Shown here: positions 40,881-49,672 of the stretch, piece after piece
How the letters are laid out: every line of letters begins with the position of its first letter
Numbering within the stretch: position 1 is the stretch's first letter
Source of the DNA: Mycolicibacterium sediminis
GTDB lineage: Bacteria > Actinomycetota > Actinomycetes > Mycobacteriales > Mycobacteriaceae
DNA length: 64,000 nucleotides
Direction: 5' to 3'
Assembly: GCF_010731735.1 (NCBI RefSeq)
Contig: NZ_AP022588.1
Location: 3,906,001-3,970,000, forward strand
The notes under the pieces: model-generated
What the model was told of the DNA's origin: nothing
Database searches by the model: none
The model's input: the letters and a program-made list of their open reading frames with translations, nothing else
Made by a program: the position numbers and the translations under genes

Positions 40881-41444
40881 TCACTGCTGACGAACGGACG
40901 CCTCGACGAGGTTCAGCACCGCGCCGAGGCGTTCCGTGTCGTCACCCGAGGCCAAGCGGGCGACCAGGCCGTCCAGCACCAGGTCCAAATAGGTCTGCAA
41001 CACCTCGCTGGGCACGTCGTCGCGTAGGCGCCCAGCCTCCTTCTGCATCGCCAATCGTTCCGCGGTCGCCGTCGACAACTCCGCCGACCGCTCGGCCCAC
41101 CCCTGGTTGAAGACCGGATCGTTGCGCAGCTTGCGCGCGATCTCCAGCCGGGTGGCGAGCCAATCGAACTGCTCCGGCGCGGCAAGCATGTCCCGCATCA
41201 CCTGCACCAGACCCTCGCGCGCGGCCACGTCGGCCATTCGTTCGGCGTCTTCGTGCGCCAACTCGAAGAACAAGGTGTCCTTGTCCTTGAAGTGGTGGAA
41301 GATGGCGCCGCGCGACAGCCCGATCGTCTGCTCGAGCCGCCGCACGGTCGCCTTGTCGTACCCGTACTCCGCAAAGCACGTCCTGGCGCCGTCGAGGATC
41401 TGACGGCGCCGGGCCGCGAGATGGTCGTCGGTCACCCGGGGCAA
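40881..41444 (-). CDS. acnR: TetR-family repressor of aconitase (AcnR-like)
   Basis: The 187-residue protein from a TTG start has a TetR helix-turn-helix (ARTCFAEYGYDKATVRRLEQ then GLSRGAIFHHFKDKDTLF, residues about 20-60) and an all-helical ligand domain. In Corynebacterium the AcnR gene lies downstream of acn and its product represses acn. The same arrangement is seen here, 33 bp after acn, together with an AcnR-type operator in the acn promoter. A GTG at 41435 is an alternative start. Confidence 0.9.
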   Translation of the reverse strand: MPRVTDDHLAARRRQILDGARTCFAEYGYDKATVRRLEQTIGLSRGAIFHHFKDKDTLFFELAHEDAERMADVAAREGLVQVMRDMLAAPEQFDWLATRLEIARKLRNDPVFNQGWAERSAELSTATAERLAMQKEAGRLRDDVPSEVLQTYLDLVLDGLVARLASGDDTERLGAVLNLVEASVRQQ

Positions 41445-41477
41445 TGAATCGCCTTGTCTACTCTTCCGATGCCTGGC

Positions 41478-44291
41478 TCAGTTCGCCTTCAGCATGTTCC
41501 GCAGCACGTACTGCAGGATGCCGCCGTTGCGGTAGTAGTCGGCCTCGCCGGGGGTGTCGATGCGGACGACCGCGTCGAACTCCACCGTGTCACCACCCGA
41601 CTTGGTCGCCGTCACGTGCACCGTCTTGGGCGTCTTGCCCTCGTTGAGCGCCTCGATGCCGGTGATGTCGAACGTCTCGGTGCCGTCCAGCTTCAGCGAC
41701 GCCGCCGACTCGCCGGCAGGGAACTGCAGCGGGATGACGCCCATGCCGATCAGGTTCGACCGGTGGATGCGCTCGAACGACTCGGTGATGACCGCGCGCA
41801 CGCCCAGCAGCGACGTGCCCTTGGCCGCCCAGTCGCGTGACGATCCGGAGCCGTACTCCTTGCCGCCCAGCACGACCAGGGGAGTGCCCTGCTTGGCGTA
41901 GTTCTGCGCCGCGTCGTAGATGAACGCCTGCGGCGCGTCGTCGGAGGTGAAGTCGCGCGTGTAGCCGCCCGACACGTCGTCGAGCAGCTGGTTCTTCAGC
42001 CGGATGTTCGCGAACGTGCCGCGGATCATCACCTCGTGGTTGCCACGGCGTGACCCGTAGGAGTTGTAGTTCGCCTTGTCGACGCCGTGCTCGTCGAGGT
42101 ACTGCGCCGCGGGCGTGCCCGCCTTGATGTTGCCCGCCGGCGAGATGTGGTCGGTGGTGACCGAATCTCCGAGCAGCGCGAGGACGCGAGCGCCGCTGAT
42201 GTCGGTGACCGGCTGGGGTTCGGCGGGCATGCCGTCGAAGTACGGGGGCTTGCGCACGTAGGTCGACTTGGGGTCCCACTCGAACGTGTCGCCGCTCGGG
42301 GTGGGCAGGTTGCGCCACCGGTCGTCGCCCTTGAACACGTCGGCGTAGTTCTTGCGGAACATTTCCTGGTTGATCGACGAGGCGATCGTGTCGGTGATCT
42401 CCTGCTGCGTCGGCCAGATGTCCTTGAGGAACACCTCGTTGCCCTGCTCGTCGGTGCCGAGCGCGTCGTGTTCGAAGTCGAAGTCCATCGTGCCGGCCAG
42501 CGCGTAGGCGATGACGAGCGGCGGGGACGCCAGGTAGTTCATCTTGACGTCCGGGTTGATGCGGCCCTCGAAATTGCGGTTGCCGGACAGGACGGCGGTG
42601 ACCGACAGGTCGTTCTCGTTGATGGCCGCCGAGATCTCGTCGGAGAGCGGCCCGCTGTTGCCGATGCACGTGGTGCAGCCGTAGCCGACCAGGAAGAAGC
42701 CGAGCTTCTCGAGGTACGGCCACACGCCGGCCTTGTCGTAGTAGTCGGTGACGACCTGCGAGCCCGGAGCCATGGTGGTCTTGACCCACGGCTTGGTGGT
42801 CAGGCCCTTCTCGACGGCCTTCTTCGCCAAGAGGGCGGCGCCCATCATGACCTCGGGGTTCGACGTGTTGGTGCACGACGTGATCGCGGCGATCGCCACG
42901 GCGCCGTGGTCCAGCACGAACTGGCCGCGCTCGTCGGAGCGCACCGTGACGGGCTTGGTCGGACGGCCCTCGGCGTTGACCGCCGCGGAGTGCAGCGGCA
43001 CCGAACCCTCGTCGGCGAAGCTCAGGGTCGCCGGATCGCTGGCGGGGAAGGTCTCCTCGACGGCCTCGTCGAGCTTGGTCTCGGGAGCTGGGTTGCCGTT
43101 GGTGACGTAGTTGTGAATGTCCTTGCGGAAGGCCGACTTCGCGTCGTCGAGCGCGATGCGGTCCTGCGGGCGCTTCGGGCCGGCGATCGACGGCACCACG
43201 TCGGACAGGTCCAGTTCGAGGTACTCCGAGAACTTCGGCTCGCGGCTCGGGTCGTGCCACATGCCCTGCGCCTTGGCGTACGCCTCGACCAGTGCCAGCT
43301 GCTGCTCGTCGCGGCCGGTCATGCGGAGGTAGTCGATGGTCACCTCGTCGATCGGGAAGATCGCTGCGGTGGAACCGAATTCCGGGCTCATGTTGCCGAG
43401 GGTGGCGCGGTTGGCCAGCGGCACCTCGGACACGCCTTCGCCGTAGAACTCGACGAACTTGCCGACGACGCCGTGCTTGCGCAGCATCTCGGTGACGGTG
43501 AGGACGACGTCGGTCGCGGTGACGCCCGGGCGGCGCTCGCCACTGAGCTTGAAGCCGACGACGCGTGGGATGAGCATCGACACGGGCTGGCCCAGCATCG
43601 CGGCTTCCGCCTCGATGCCGCCGACGCCCCAGCCGAGCACGCCGAGGCCGTTCTCCATCGTCGTGTGGGAGTCGGTGCCCACGCAGGTGTCCGGGTACGC
43701 CACGCCGTCACGCGTCATCACGACGCTGGCGAGGTACTCGATGTTGACCTGGTGCACGATGCCGGTGCCCGGGGGGACGACCTTGAAGTCGTCGAAGGCG
43801 CCCTGGCCCCAGCGCAGGAACTGGTAGCGCTCGCCGTTGCGCTCGTACTCGATCTCGACGTTGCGCTCGAAGGCGTCGGCGGTGCCGAAGAGGTCGGCGA
43901 TCACGGAGTGGTCGATCACCAGGTCGGCCGGCGCGAGCGGGTTGACCTTCTGCCGGTCGCCGCCCAGGTCGCCGACGGCCTCGCGCATGGTGGCCAGGTC
44001 GACGATGCACGGCACGCCGGTGAAGTCCTGCATGATGACGCGGGCCGGCGTGAACTGGATCTCGACGCTCGGGTCGGCGGAGGGATCCCAGCTCGCGATC
44101 GCCTCGATGTGTTCCTTGGTGATGTTGGCGCCGTCTTCGGTGCGAAGCAGGTTCTCCGCCAGCACCTTCAGGCTGTAGGGAAGCTTTTCGGTACCGGGTA
44201 CCGCATCCAGTCGGTAGATCTCGTAGCTCTCGTCGCCGACCGTCAAGGTGTCGTGCGCGGAGAATGAATCAACTGAGTTGTTAATGGCCAC
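41478..44291 (-). CDS. acn: aconitate hydratase A
   Basis: The 937-residue enzyme isomerises citrate to isocitrate and needs a 4Fe-4S cluster. The cluster ligands are visible in TSCTNTSNPEVM and YGCTTCIGNSGPL, and the C-terminal domain has GSSRDWAAKG. Length fits the AcnA/IRP1 type, so an RNA-binding role in iron shortage is possible. A GGGAG site lies 6 nt before the GTG. It probably forms a unit with acnR. It depends on the suf operon in the same window for its cluster. Confidence 0.97.
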   Translation of the reverse strand: MAINNSVDSFSAHDTLTVGDESYEIYRLDAVPGTEKLPYSLKVLAENLLRTEDGANITKEHIEAIASWDPSADPSVEIQFTPARVIMQDFTGVPCIVDLATMREAVGDLGGDRQKVNPLAPADLVIDHSVIADLFGTADAFERNVEIEYERNGERYQFLRWGQGAFDDFKVVPPGTGIVHQVNIEYLASVVMTRDGVAYPDTCVGTDSHTTMENGLGVLGWGVGGIEAEAAMLGQPVSMLIPRVVGFKLSGERRPGVTATDVVLTVTEMLRKHGVVGKFVEFYGEGVSEVPLANRATLGNMSPEFGSTAAIFPIDEVTIDYLRMTGRDEQQLALVEAYAKAQGMWHDPSREPKFSEYLELDLSDVVPSIAGPKRPQDRIALDDAKSAFRKDIHNYVTNGNPAPETKLDEAVEETFPASDPATLSFADEGSVPLHSAAVNAEGRPTKPVTVRSDERGQFVLDHGAVAIAAITSCTNTSNPEVMMGAALLAKKAVEKGLTTKPWVKTTMAPGSQVVTDYYDKAGVWPYLEKLGFFLVGYGCTTCIGNSGPLSDEISAAINENDLSVTAVLSGNRNFEGRINPDVKMNYLASPPLVIAYALAGTMDFDFEHDALGTDEQGNEVFLKDIWPTQQEITDTIASSINQEMFRKNYADVFKGDDRWRNLPTPSGDTFEWDPKSTYVRKPPYFDGMPAEPQPVTDISGARVLALLGDSVTTDHISPAGNIKAGTPAAQYLDEHGVDKANYNSYGSRRGNHEVMIRGTFANIRLKNQLLDDVSGGYTRDFTSDDAPQAFIYDAAQNYAKQGTPLVVLGGKEYGSGSSRDWAAKGTSLLGVRAVITESFERIHRSNLIGMGVIPLQFPAGESAASLKLDGTETFDITGIEALNEGKTPKTVHVTATKSGGDTVEFDAVVRIDTPGEADYYRNGGILQYVLRNMLKAN

Positions 44292-44350
44292 CGTAACTCC
44301 CGTGTAGTCGTCGCCGCGACGGGGCTGTGTCGGCGGCGCTTCGATTTCCT

Positions 44351-44379
44351 ACAGTACGCTTGTCCTTTTAAGCTTCCAA
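44351..44379 (-). promoter_or_regulatory. acn promoter with AcnR-type operator
   Basis: On the minus strand TTGGAA (44374-44379) and TACTGT (44351-44356) are 17 bp apart, a standard promoter. Between and over them (44352-44367) lies AAGGACAAGCGTACTG, which matches the corynebacterial AcnR site CAGNAC-NNNC-GTACTG at every fixed base except the first. Repressor binding there would cover the -10 box. The leader would be about 50 nt. Confidence 0.7.
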
Positions 44380-44440
44380 GGGCGGGGTCCAGTCTGGTCT
44401 CCGACAGCGCGTGTTGCCAGTCGATCGACCGCCCATCACG

Positions 44441-44446
44441 TAATCT
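44441..44446 (+). promoter_or_regulatory. -10 box of the Rv1476-family gene (leaderless)
   Basis: TAATCT ends 7 nt before the ATG at 44454, with no Shine-Dalgarno sequence. This supports that start rather than the in-frame GTG at 44484. Confidence 0.5.
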
Positions 44447-44453
44447 CCCCGTC

Positions 44454-45035
44454 ATGGGCGAGTGGAGCGACGGGGGATGGGCAGTGACCGGGCCTCACGT
44501 CATCCCGCAACTGCCGGCGTACATCCCGCCGGACGTGGACATGGTGGCCGTCAACGCCGCGGTCGGCGCCGACGGCGTGAGCGCCCCCGCGGCCGACGTT
44601 CCGGCACTCAAACAGGTCGTCGCCGAGGCGGAGTCCAAGGGCATCGACCTGAAGATCGTCGTCATCGCCACCAACCCGCCCATCGACACTCCGCTGCGCG
44701 ACATCGCCACCGAGGTCGGTCAGGCTCATCCCGGCTCGACGGTGCTCGCACTCAGCCCGTCGTTCGCCGGCACCTACAGCACGCAGTTCGACAGGGTGAC
44801 CCTCGAGGCCGGTCAGGACGTGGCCAAGGGTGGCAATCCGGTCCTGTCATCGCAGAACTTCGTCGGCGAACTCGGCGCATCGCACTTCCCGTGGACGGGA
44901 TTCACGATCGTGCTCCTGGCCGGCGTCCTCGCGGCGGTGGCCGCGACGCGCGCGCTGCAGGTCCGCGCGAGGCGCGCGGTCAGCGCGCCGGGCGGGTCCA
45001 GCGACCCCGAGGGCTCCGCCGCACCCGTCGGCTGA
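44454..45035 (+). CDS. Rv1476-family membrane protein
   Basis: The 193-residue protein has a soluble N-terminal domain of about 140 residues (ALKQVVAEAESKGIDLKIVVIATNPP, VGQAHPGSTVLALSPSFAGTYS in part) and one C-terminal membrane helix (about FTIVLLAGVLAAVAATRAL), then a basic and Ser/Pro-rich tail. The fold of the soluble part resembles the TPM-like region of some membrane proteins. It lies upstream of ripA as Rv1476 does in M. tuberculosis. Function unknown; a link to the RipA cell-wall module is possible. Confidence 0.85.
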   Translation: MGEWSDGGWAVTGPHVIPQLPAYIPPDVDMVAVNAAVGADGVSAPAADVPALKQVVAEAESKGIDLKIVVIATNPPIDTPLRDIATEVGQAHPGSTVLALSPSFAGTYSTQFDRVTLEAGQDVAKGGNPVLSSQNFVGELGASHFPWTGFTIVLLAGVLAAVAATRALQVRARRAVSAPGGSSDPEGSAAPVG

Positions 45036-45253
45036 GCCGAATTCGGCAGTACGGGAATTCGTTGATAACCGTTCGGTAACAACGGTTTCAATTACAAGTT
45101 TGTAGTTCGCTACGAACGTTTCATTGGCGCTTTTTGTGACGTACGGTGCAGAAGGTGCTTGGTGTTGCAGTAGTGCTCAATGTGGCTCGTGTGACCAAGG
45201 ACCCGACGGACGCCACCATGCGTTCGCGCCGAGCCCGAGGAGACCGGAGTCCC
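45036..45253 (+). promoter_or_regulatory. 218-bp ripA upstream region
   Basis: The region holds a TAAC direct repeat with 11-bp spacing (ATAAC at 45065, GTAAC at 45076), a palindrome TACAA-GT-TTGTA (45093-45104) and a possible -10 box TACGGT (45142-45147). A transcript from there would have a leader of about 100 nt. MtrA is known to bind the M. tuberculosis ripA promoter, so the TAAC repeats are candidate MtrA sites. The stretch is more AT-rich than its surroundings. Confidence 0.4.
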
Positions 45254-46702
45254 ATGAGACGCATCACGAGCGCCTCTGCGCACCGCCTGTGCGGCCGCGT
45301 CGGCGCGTGTTCTCTATCCTTCGCGTTCCTCGTCGCCACGGTGTTCAGCCACGGCCCGGGGATGGCCGTGGCTGACCCGGGCGGCTCGGACGGGATCGCC
45401 CCGCTTGTCGCCGCCGTCGCCAACGCCGACCAGAAGCTCCAGGACCTCGGGGCCGCGATCCAGACTCAGCAGGAGAGCGTCAACCAGGCGCTGGTCGGAG
45501 TACAGAACGCCCGTGACACCGCCGCGGCCGCGCAGCACGACGTCGAGGTCGGCCAGACCGGGGTCAAGGAAGCGAATGCGGCCATCGGCGCCGCGCAGAA
45601 GCGGTTCGACACCTTCGCCGCGTCCACGTACGTGAACGGACCGTCGGCCGCCTACGTCACGGCCTCCGATCCCGCGGACATCCTCACCACGGCATCGACC
45701 GGGCAGACGCTGTCGATGTCGTCGCAGCAGATCATGGCGGACCTGCAGCGGGCCAGGACCGAGCAGGTCAACCGCGAGTCGGCCGCCCGGATGGCCAAGC
45801 AGAAGGCCGACCAGGCCGTCGTCGACGCAGAGGCCAGCCAGGCCAACGCGGTCACCGCGCTGACCCAGGCGCAGCAGACCTTCAAGGAGCAGCAGGTGCA
45901 ACTCGACCAGCTCGCCGCCGAGAGGTCCGCAGCCCAAGCGAAACTCGCCGCCGCACGGGAGTGGTCCGCACCGGTCGGCCCCGCCGCGCCGGCCCGCCCG
46001 CAGGCCGCCTCGACCGGAGCCGCCGCACCGGCCACCGACTGGGATCGGGTACCCGGCGCCGCCGCGCCCTCACAGGCCCCGGCCGGTGAGAAGTGGGCCA
46101 CCGGTTGGGATCCCACGCTCCCGGCGATTCCGAGCGCATTCGTCAGTGGCGACCCGATCGCGATCATCAACGCGATCCTCGGGATCGCTCAGACCTCCAC
46201 GCAGGCGACCCAGCAGATGGGTCGCACCTTCCTGCAGAAGCTCGGCATCCTGCCCACCCCGACCGGTCTGACCAACGGCGCCATCCCACGCGTCTACGGC
46301 CGTCAGGCCACCGAGTACGTGATCAGGCGCGGCATGGCCGTCATGGGCACGCCATACTCCTGGGGCGGTGGCAACGCCGCGGGCGCCAGCCGCGGAATCG
46401 ACTCGGGCGCAGGCACGGTCGGCTTCGACTGCTCGGGGCTGATGCTGTACATGTTCGCCGGCGTCGGCATCAAGCTCGACCACTATTCCGGCTCCCAGTA
46501 CAACGCCGGACGCAAGATCCCGTCCTCGCAAATGCGCCGTGGGGACATGCTGTTCTGGGGGCCCAACGCAAGCCAGCACGTCGCGATGTACCTCGGCGAC
46601 GGCCAGATGCTCGAGGCGCCGTACACCGGGTCGACGGTCAAGATCTCGCCCGTCCGCACCAGTGGGATGACGCCCTACGCGACCCGACTCGTCGAATGGT
46701 GA
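45254..46702 (+). CDS. ripA: peptidoglycan endopeptidase RipA
   Basis: The 482-residue secreted hydrolase cleaves peptide stems (between D-Glu and mDAP in M. tuberculosis) to separate daughter cells. It has a signal peptide (basic start, hydrophobic core to about residue 40), a long helical autoinhibitory domain (about 45-240), a linker rich in Pro and Ala, and a C-terminal NlpC/P60 domain. The catalytic residues are C393 (FDCSGL), H442 (SQHVAM) and E454 (MLEAP), spaced exactly as in M. tuberculosis RipA. The ATG at 45254 is preceded by GGAG; longer in-frame starts exist but would hide the signal peptide. ripB follows after 6 bp. Confidence 0.95.
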   Translation: MRRITSASAHRLCGRVGACSLSFAFLVATVFSHGPGMAVADPGGSDGIAPLVAAVANADQKLQDLGAAIQTQQESVNQALVGVQNARDTAAAAQHDVEVGQTGVKEANAAIGAAQKRFDTFAASTYVNGPSAAYVTASDPADILTTASTGQTLSMSSQQIMADLQRARTEQVNRESAARMAKQKADQAVVDAEASQANAVTALTQAQQTFKEQQVQLDQLAAERSAAQAKLAAAREWSAPVGPAAPARPQAASTGAAAPATDWDRVPGAAAPSQAPAGEKWATGWDPTLPAIPSAFVSGDPIAIINAILGIAQTSTQATQQMGRTFLQKLGILPTPTGLTNGAIPRVYGRQATEYVIRRGMAVMGTPYSWGGGNAAGASRGIDSGAGTVGFDCSGLMLYMFAGVGIKLDHYSGSQYNAGRKIPSSQMRRGDMLFWGPNASQHVAMYLGDGQMLEAPYTGSTVKISPVRTSGMTPYATRLVEW

Positions 46703-46708
46703 CCCACC

Positions 46709-47416
46709 TTGCTGCCTGAGCCGATCGCCCGCACCGTGAAGGCCGTGGTGCTGGTCCTGAGCGCCTGCGCGGTGGTGCTCGGCACCGCGATGCCCGCGTT
46801 GGCCGCGCCCGACGACGGCCAGTGGGATCCGACGCTGCCCAAGACGGTCAGTTCGGGCGCGCCCGGTGACCCCGTGGCCGCGGCCAACGCGGCGTTCGAA
46901 GTCAGCCAGATCGCGCTGCAGACCACCCAGAGCCTCGGGTCGCAGTTCCTGCAGACCATCGGACTCGCCCCGAAGCCCGCCGCAGGCGTATCGCCCGGGG
47001 CACGGGTCCGCGGGCCGGCGGCCATCGAGTACGTCATCCGGCGCGGAGGCTCTCAGATCGGCGTGCCCTACTCGTGGGGCGGCGGCGCGCTCAACGGCCC
47101 CAGTGCCGGTGTCGACTACGACGCCGGGAAGATCGGCTACGACTGCTCGGGCTTCACCCGGTACGCGTTCGCCGGCGTCGGCGTCCAGATCCCCAAGTAC
47201 TCGGGCGACCAGTACAACACCGGCCGCAAGGTGCCGCAGTCGCAGGCGAAGCGCGGCGACCTGTTGTTCTGGGGGCCCGGCGGCAGCCAGCACGTGGCCA
47301 TCTACCTCGGCGGCGGCAAGATGCTCGAGGCGTCCGGCAGCGGCGAGCAGGTCAAGGTCAGCCCCCTGCGCACCGCCGGACTGCAGCCGTATCTGGCCCG
47401 CATCATCGAGTCCTGA
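46709..47416 (+). CDS. ripB: peptidoglycan endopeptidase RipB
   Basis: The 235-residue secreted protein has a signal peptide (core AVVLVLSACAVVLGTAM, cleavage near PALAA) and an NlpC/P60 domain with C146 (YDCSGF), H195 (SQHVAI) and E207 (MLEAS), the same spacing as RipA. It lacks the long helical domain of RipA. The TTG start at 46709 is 6 bp after ripA; a GTG at 46736 is an alternative. Tandem ripA-ripB is conserved in mycobacteria and both act in division. Confidence 0.93.
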   Translation: MLPEPIARTVKAVVLVLSACAVVLGTAMPALAAPDDGQWDPTLPKTVSSGAPGDPVAAANAAFEVSQIALQTTQSLGSQFLQTIGLAPKPAAGVSPGARVRGPAAIEYVIRRGGSQIGVPYSWGGGALNGPSAGVDYDAGKIGYDCSGFTRYAFAGVGVQIPKYSGDQYNTGRKVPQSQAKRGDLLFWGPGGSQHVAIYLGGGKMLEASGSGEQVKVSPLRTAGLQPYLARIIES

Positions 47417-47557
47417 CCCACCCTCGGGCGGGACGCGCCGCGACCGGCGACGTCGACGGAATCCGAAGTGCCTGGAATAGTTGACGAGAGCGCCCGCCGC
47501 CAGGCCGGGCGAGGTCGGCCCCATGGGCCCGACGCGAACTACGTTGGAGGATGCTTG

Positions 47558-48697
47558 ATGACGTCACCGAGTGGGCCGACCCAGGGCGCCGGAGGCTTCC
47601 CCGGCCCCGGCCAGGCGCAGGGTTACCCCGGCGGTCCGCAGCAGACGCCGCCCGCGAGTTCCGGCCTGCAGGCCGAGGTGCACACGCTGGAGCGGGCGAT
47701 CTTCGAGGTGAAGCGCATCATCGTCGGCCAGGACCAACTTCTCGAGCGCATGCTGGTCGGCCTGCTCGCCAAGGGACACGTCCTGCTCGAGGGCGTCCCT
47801 GGCGTCGCCAAGACCCTCGCCGTCGAGACGTTCGCCAAGGTCGTCGGCGGTAGCTTCGCGCGCATCCAGTTCACCCCCGACCTGGTGCCCACCGACATCG
47901 TCGGCACCCGGATCTACCGCGTGGGCAAGGAGGAGTTCGACACCGAGATCGGCCCGGTCATGGTGAACTTCCTCCTCGCCGACGAGATCAACCGCGCACC
48001 CGCCAAGGTCCAGTCCGCGCTGCTGGAGGTCATGGCCGAGCGCAAGGTGTCGATCGGCGGCAAGACGTTCCCGCTGCCCAACCCGTTCCTGGTCATGGCC
48101 ACGCAGAACCCCATCGAGCAGGAGGGCGTCTACGCACTGCCCGAGGCGCAGCGCGACCGCTTCCTGTTCAAGCTGAACATCGACTACCCGTCGCCCGAGG
48201 AAGAGCGCGAGATCATCTACCGGATGGGCGTCACCCCGCCCACGCCGAAGCAGATCCTCAACCCCGACGACCTGCTGCGCCTGCAGGGCGTCGCGTCCGG
48301 CGTCTTCGTCCACCACGCCCTGGTCGACTACGTGGTCCGCATCGTCACCGCGACGCGCGAGCCGGAGAAGTTCGGCATGCCCGACGCCAAGGCGTGGATC
48401 GCGTACGGCGCGTCGCCCCGCGCGTCGCTGGGCATCATCGCCGCGTCGCGTGCGCTGGCCTTGATCCGCGGCCGTGACTACGTCATCCCCAACGACGTCG
48501 TCGAGATCATCCCGGACGTGTTGCGCCACCGCCTCGTGCTGACCTACGACGCGCTCGCCGACGAGGTGTCCGCGGAGACGGTCGTCAACCGGATCCTGCA
48601 GACTGTCGCCCTGCCCCAGGTGAACGCCATTCCGCAGCAAGGGCATTCGGTGGCGCCCGCTGCACCCGCCGCAGCGGCAGCGGCCAGCGGTCGGTGA
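47558..48697 (+). CDS. moxR1: MoxR-type AAA+ ATPase
   Basis: The 379-residue protein has a Gly/Pro-rich N-terminus, Walker A GVPGVAKTLA, Walker B LLADEINRAPAKVQSALLEVM, sensor 1 FLVMATQNPIE and the sensor 2 region GASPRASLG. MoxR ATPases act as chaperones that mature proteins with von Willebrand A domains, and here such a protein is encoded two genes on. A GGAGG site lies 7 nt before the ATG. It overlaps the DUF58 gene by 4 bp. Confidence 0.95.
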   Translation: MTSPSGPTQGAGGFPGPGQAQGYPGGPQQTPPASSGLQAEVHTLERAIFEVKRIIVGQDQLLERMLVGLLAKGHVLLEGVPGVAKTLAVETFAKVVGGSFARIQFTPDLVPTDIVGTRIYRVGKEEFDTEIGPVMVNFLLADEINRAPAKVQSALLEVMAERKVSIGGKTFPLPNPFLVMATQNPIEQEGVYALPEAQRDRFLFKLNIDYPSPEEEREIIYRMGVTPPTPKQILNPDDLLRLQGVASGVFVHHALVDYVVRIVTATREPEKFGMPDAKAWIAYGASPRASLGIIAASRALALIRGRDYVIPNDVVEIIPDVLRHRLVLTYDALADEVSAETVVNRILQTVALPQVNAIPQQGHSVAPAAPAAAAAASGR

Positions 48698-49632
48698 CCC
48701 GGCCCAAGACCCGGACGGTCGATCTACCGTCGCTGCAACGGGGTCAGATCCGCGACCCCGAGTTGTCGGCGGCGCTGCGCAAGCTCGAGTTGCAGGTGCG
48801 CCGCAAGCTCGACGGGGTGCTGCACGGCGACCACCAGGGGCTCATCCCGGGCCCGGGGTCCGAGCCGGGGGAGTCGCGGATCTACCAGCCCGGCGACGAC
48901 GTCCGGCGGATGGACTGGTCGGTGACGGCCCGCACCACCACCCCGCACGTCCGTCAGATGATCGCGGACCGCGAGCTGGAGACGTGGCTGGTGGTCGACG
49001 TCTCGGCGAGCCTGGACTTCGGCACGGCGGGGTGCGAGAAGCGCGACCTGGCGGTGGCCGCGGCCGCGGCCGTCGCGTTCCTCAACAGCGGCGGCGGCAA
49101 CCGGCTCGGTGCGGTGATCACCAACGGCGACACCACCAAGCGCATCCCCGCCCTGTCGGGCCGGATGCACGAGCACGAATTGCTCGCCGCCATCGCGACG
49201 ATGCCCAAGGCGCCGGCCGGCGTCCGCGGCGACCTCGCCACGGCCATCGACGCGCTGCGCAGGCCGGAACGCCGGCGCGGCATGGCGGTGATCATCAGTG
49301 ACTTCCTCGGTCCCATCAACTGGATGAAGCCGCTGCGCGCCATCGCCGGACGGCACGAGGTGCTCGGCATCGAGGTCATCGACCCGCGCGACGTCGAACT
49401 GCCCGACGTGGGCGAGGTGATCCTGCAGGACACCGAATCCGGTGTCACACGCGAGTTCACGATCGACGCGCAACTGCGTGAGGACTTCGCCAAGGCGGCC
49501 GAGGTGCAGCGAACCGAGGTGGCCCGCACGCTGCGGCGGTGCGACGCCCCACTGCTGACGCTGCGGACCGACCGCGACTGGATCGCCGATGTCGTCAGGT
49601 TCGTGGCGAACCGCCGGCTGGCGTTCAGGTAG
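48694..49632 (+). CDS. DUF58 domain protein
   Basis: The 312-residue protein has the DUF58 core GESRIYQPGDDVRRMDWSVTART and a von Willebrand-like segment with VVDVSASLDFGT, the first metal-site motif (DxSxS). DUF58 proteins accompany MoxR ATPases and probably are their substrates or adaptors. The GTG overlaps the moxR1 stop (GTGA). It corresponds to Rv1480. It has no clear signal peptide or membrane helix. Confidence 0.92.
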   Translation: MTRPKTRTVDLPSLQRGQIRDPELSAALRKLELQVRRKLDGVLHGDHQGLIPGPGSEPGESRIYQPGDDVRRMDWSVTARTTTPHVRQMIADRELETWLVVDVSASLDFGTAGCEKRDLAVAAAAAVAFLNSGGGNRLGAVITNGDTTKRIPALSGRMHEHELLAAIATMPKAPAGVRGDLATAIDALRRPERRRGMAVIISDFLGPINWMKPLRAIAGRHEVLGIEVIDPRDVELPDVGEVILQDTESGVTREFTIDAQLREDFAKAAEVQRTEVARTLRRCDAPLLTLRTDRDWIADVVRFVANRRLAFR

Positions 49633-49672
49633 ATCGATCAGCGCGCGACGAGACTGAAATGACAAGCCGTAC

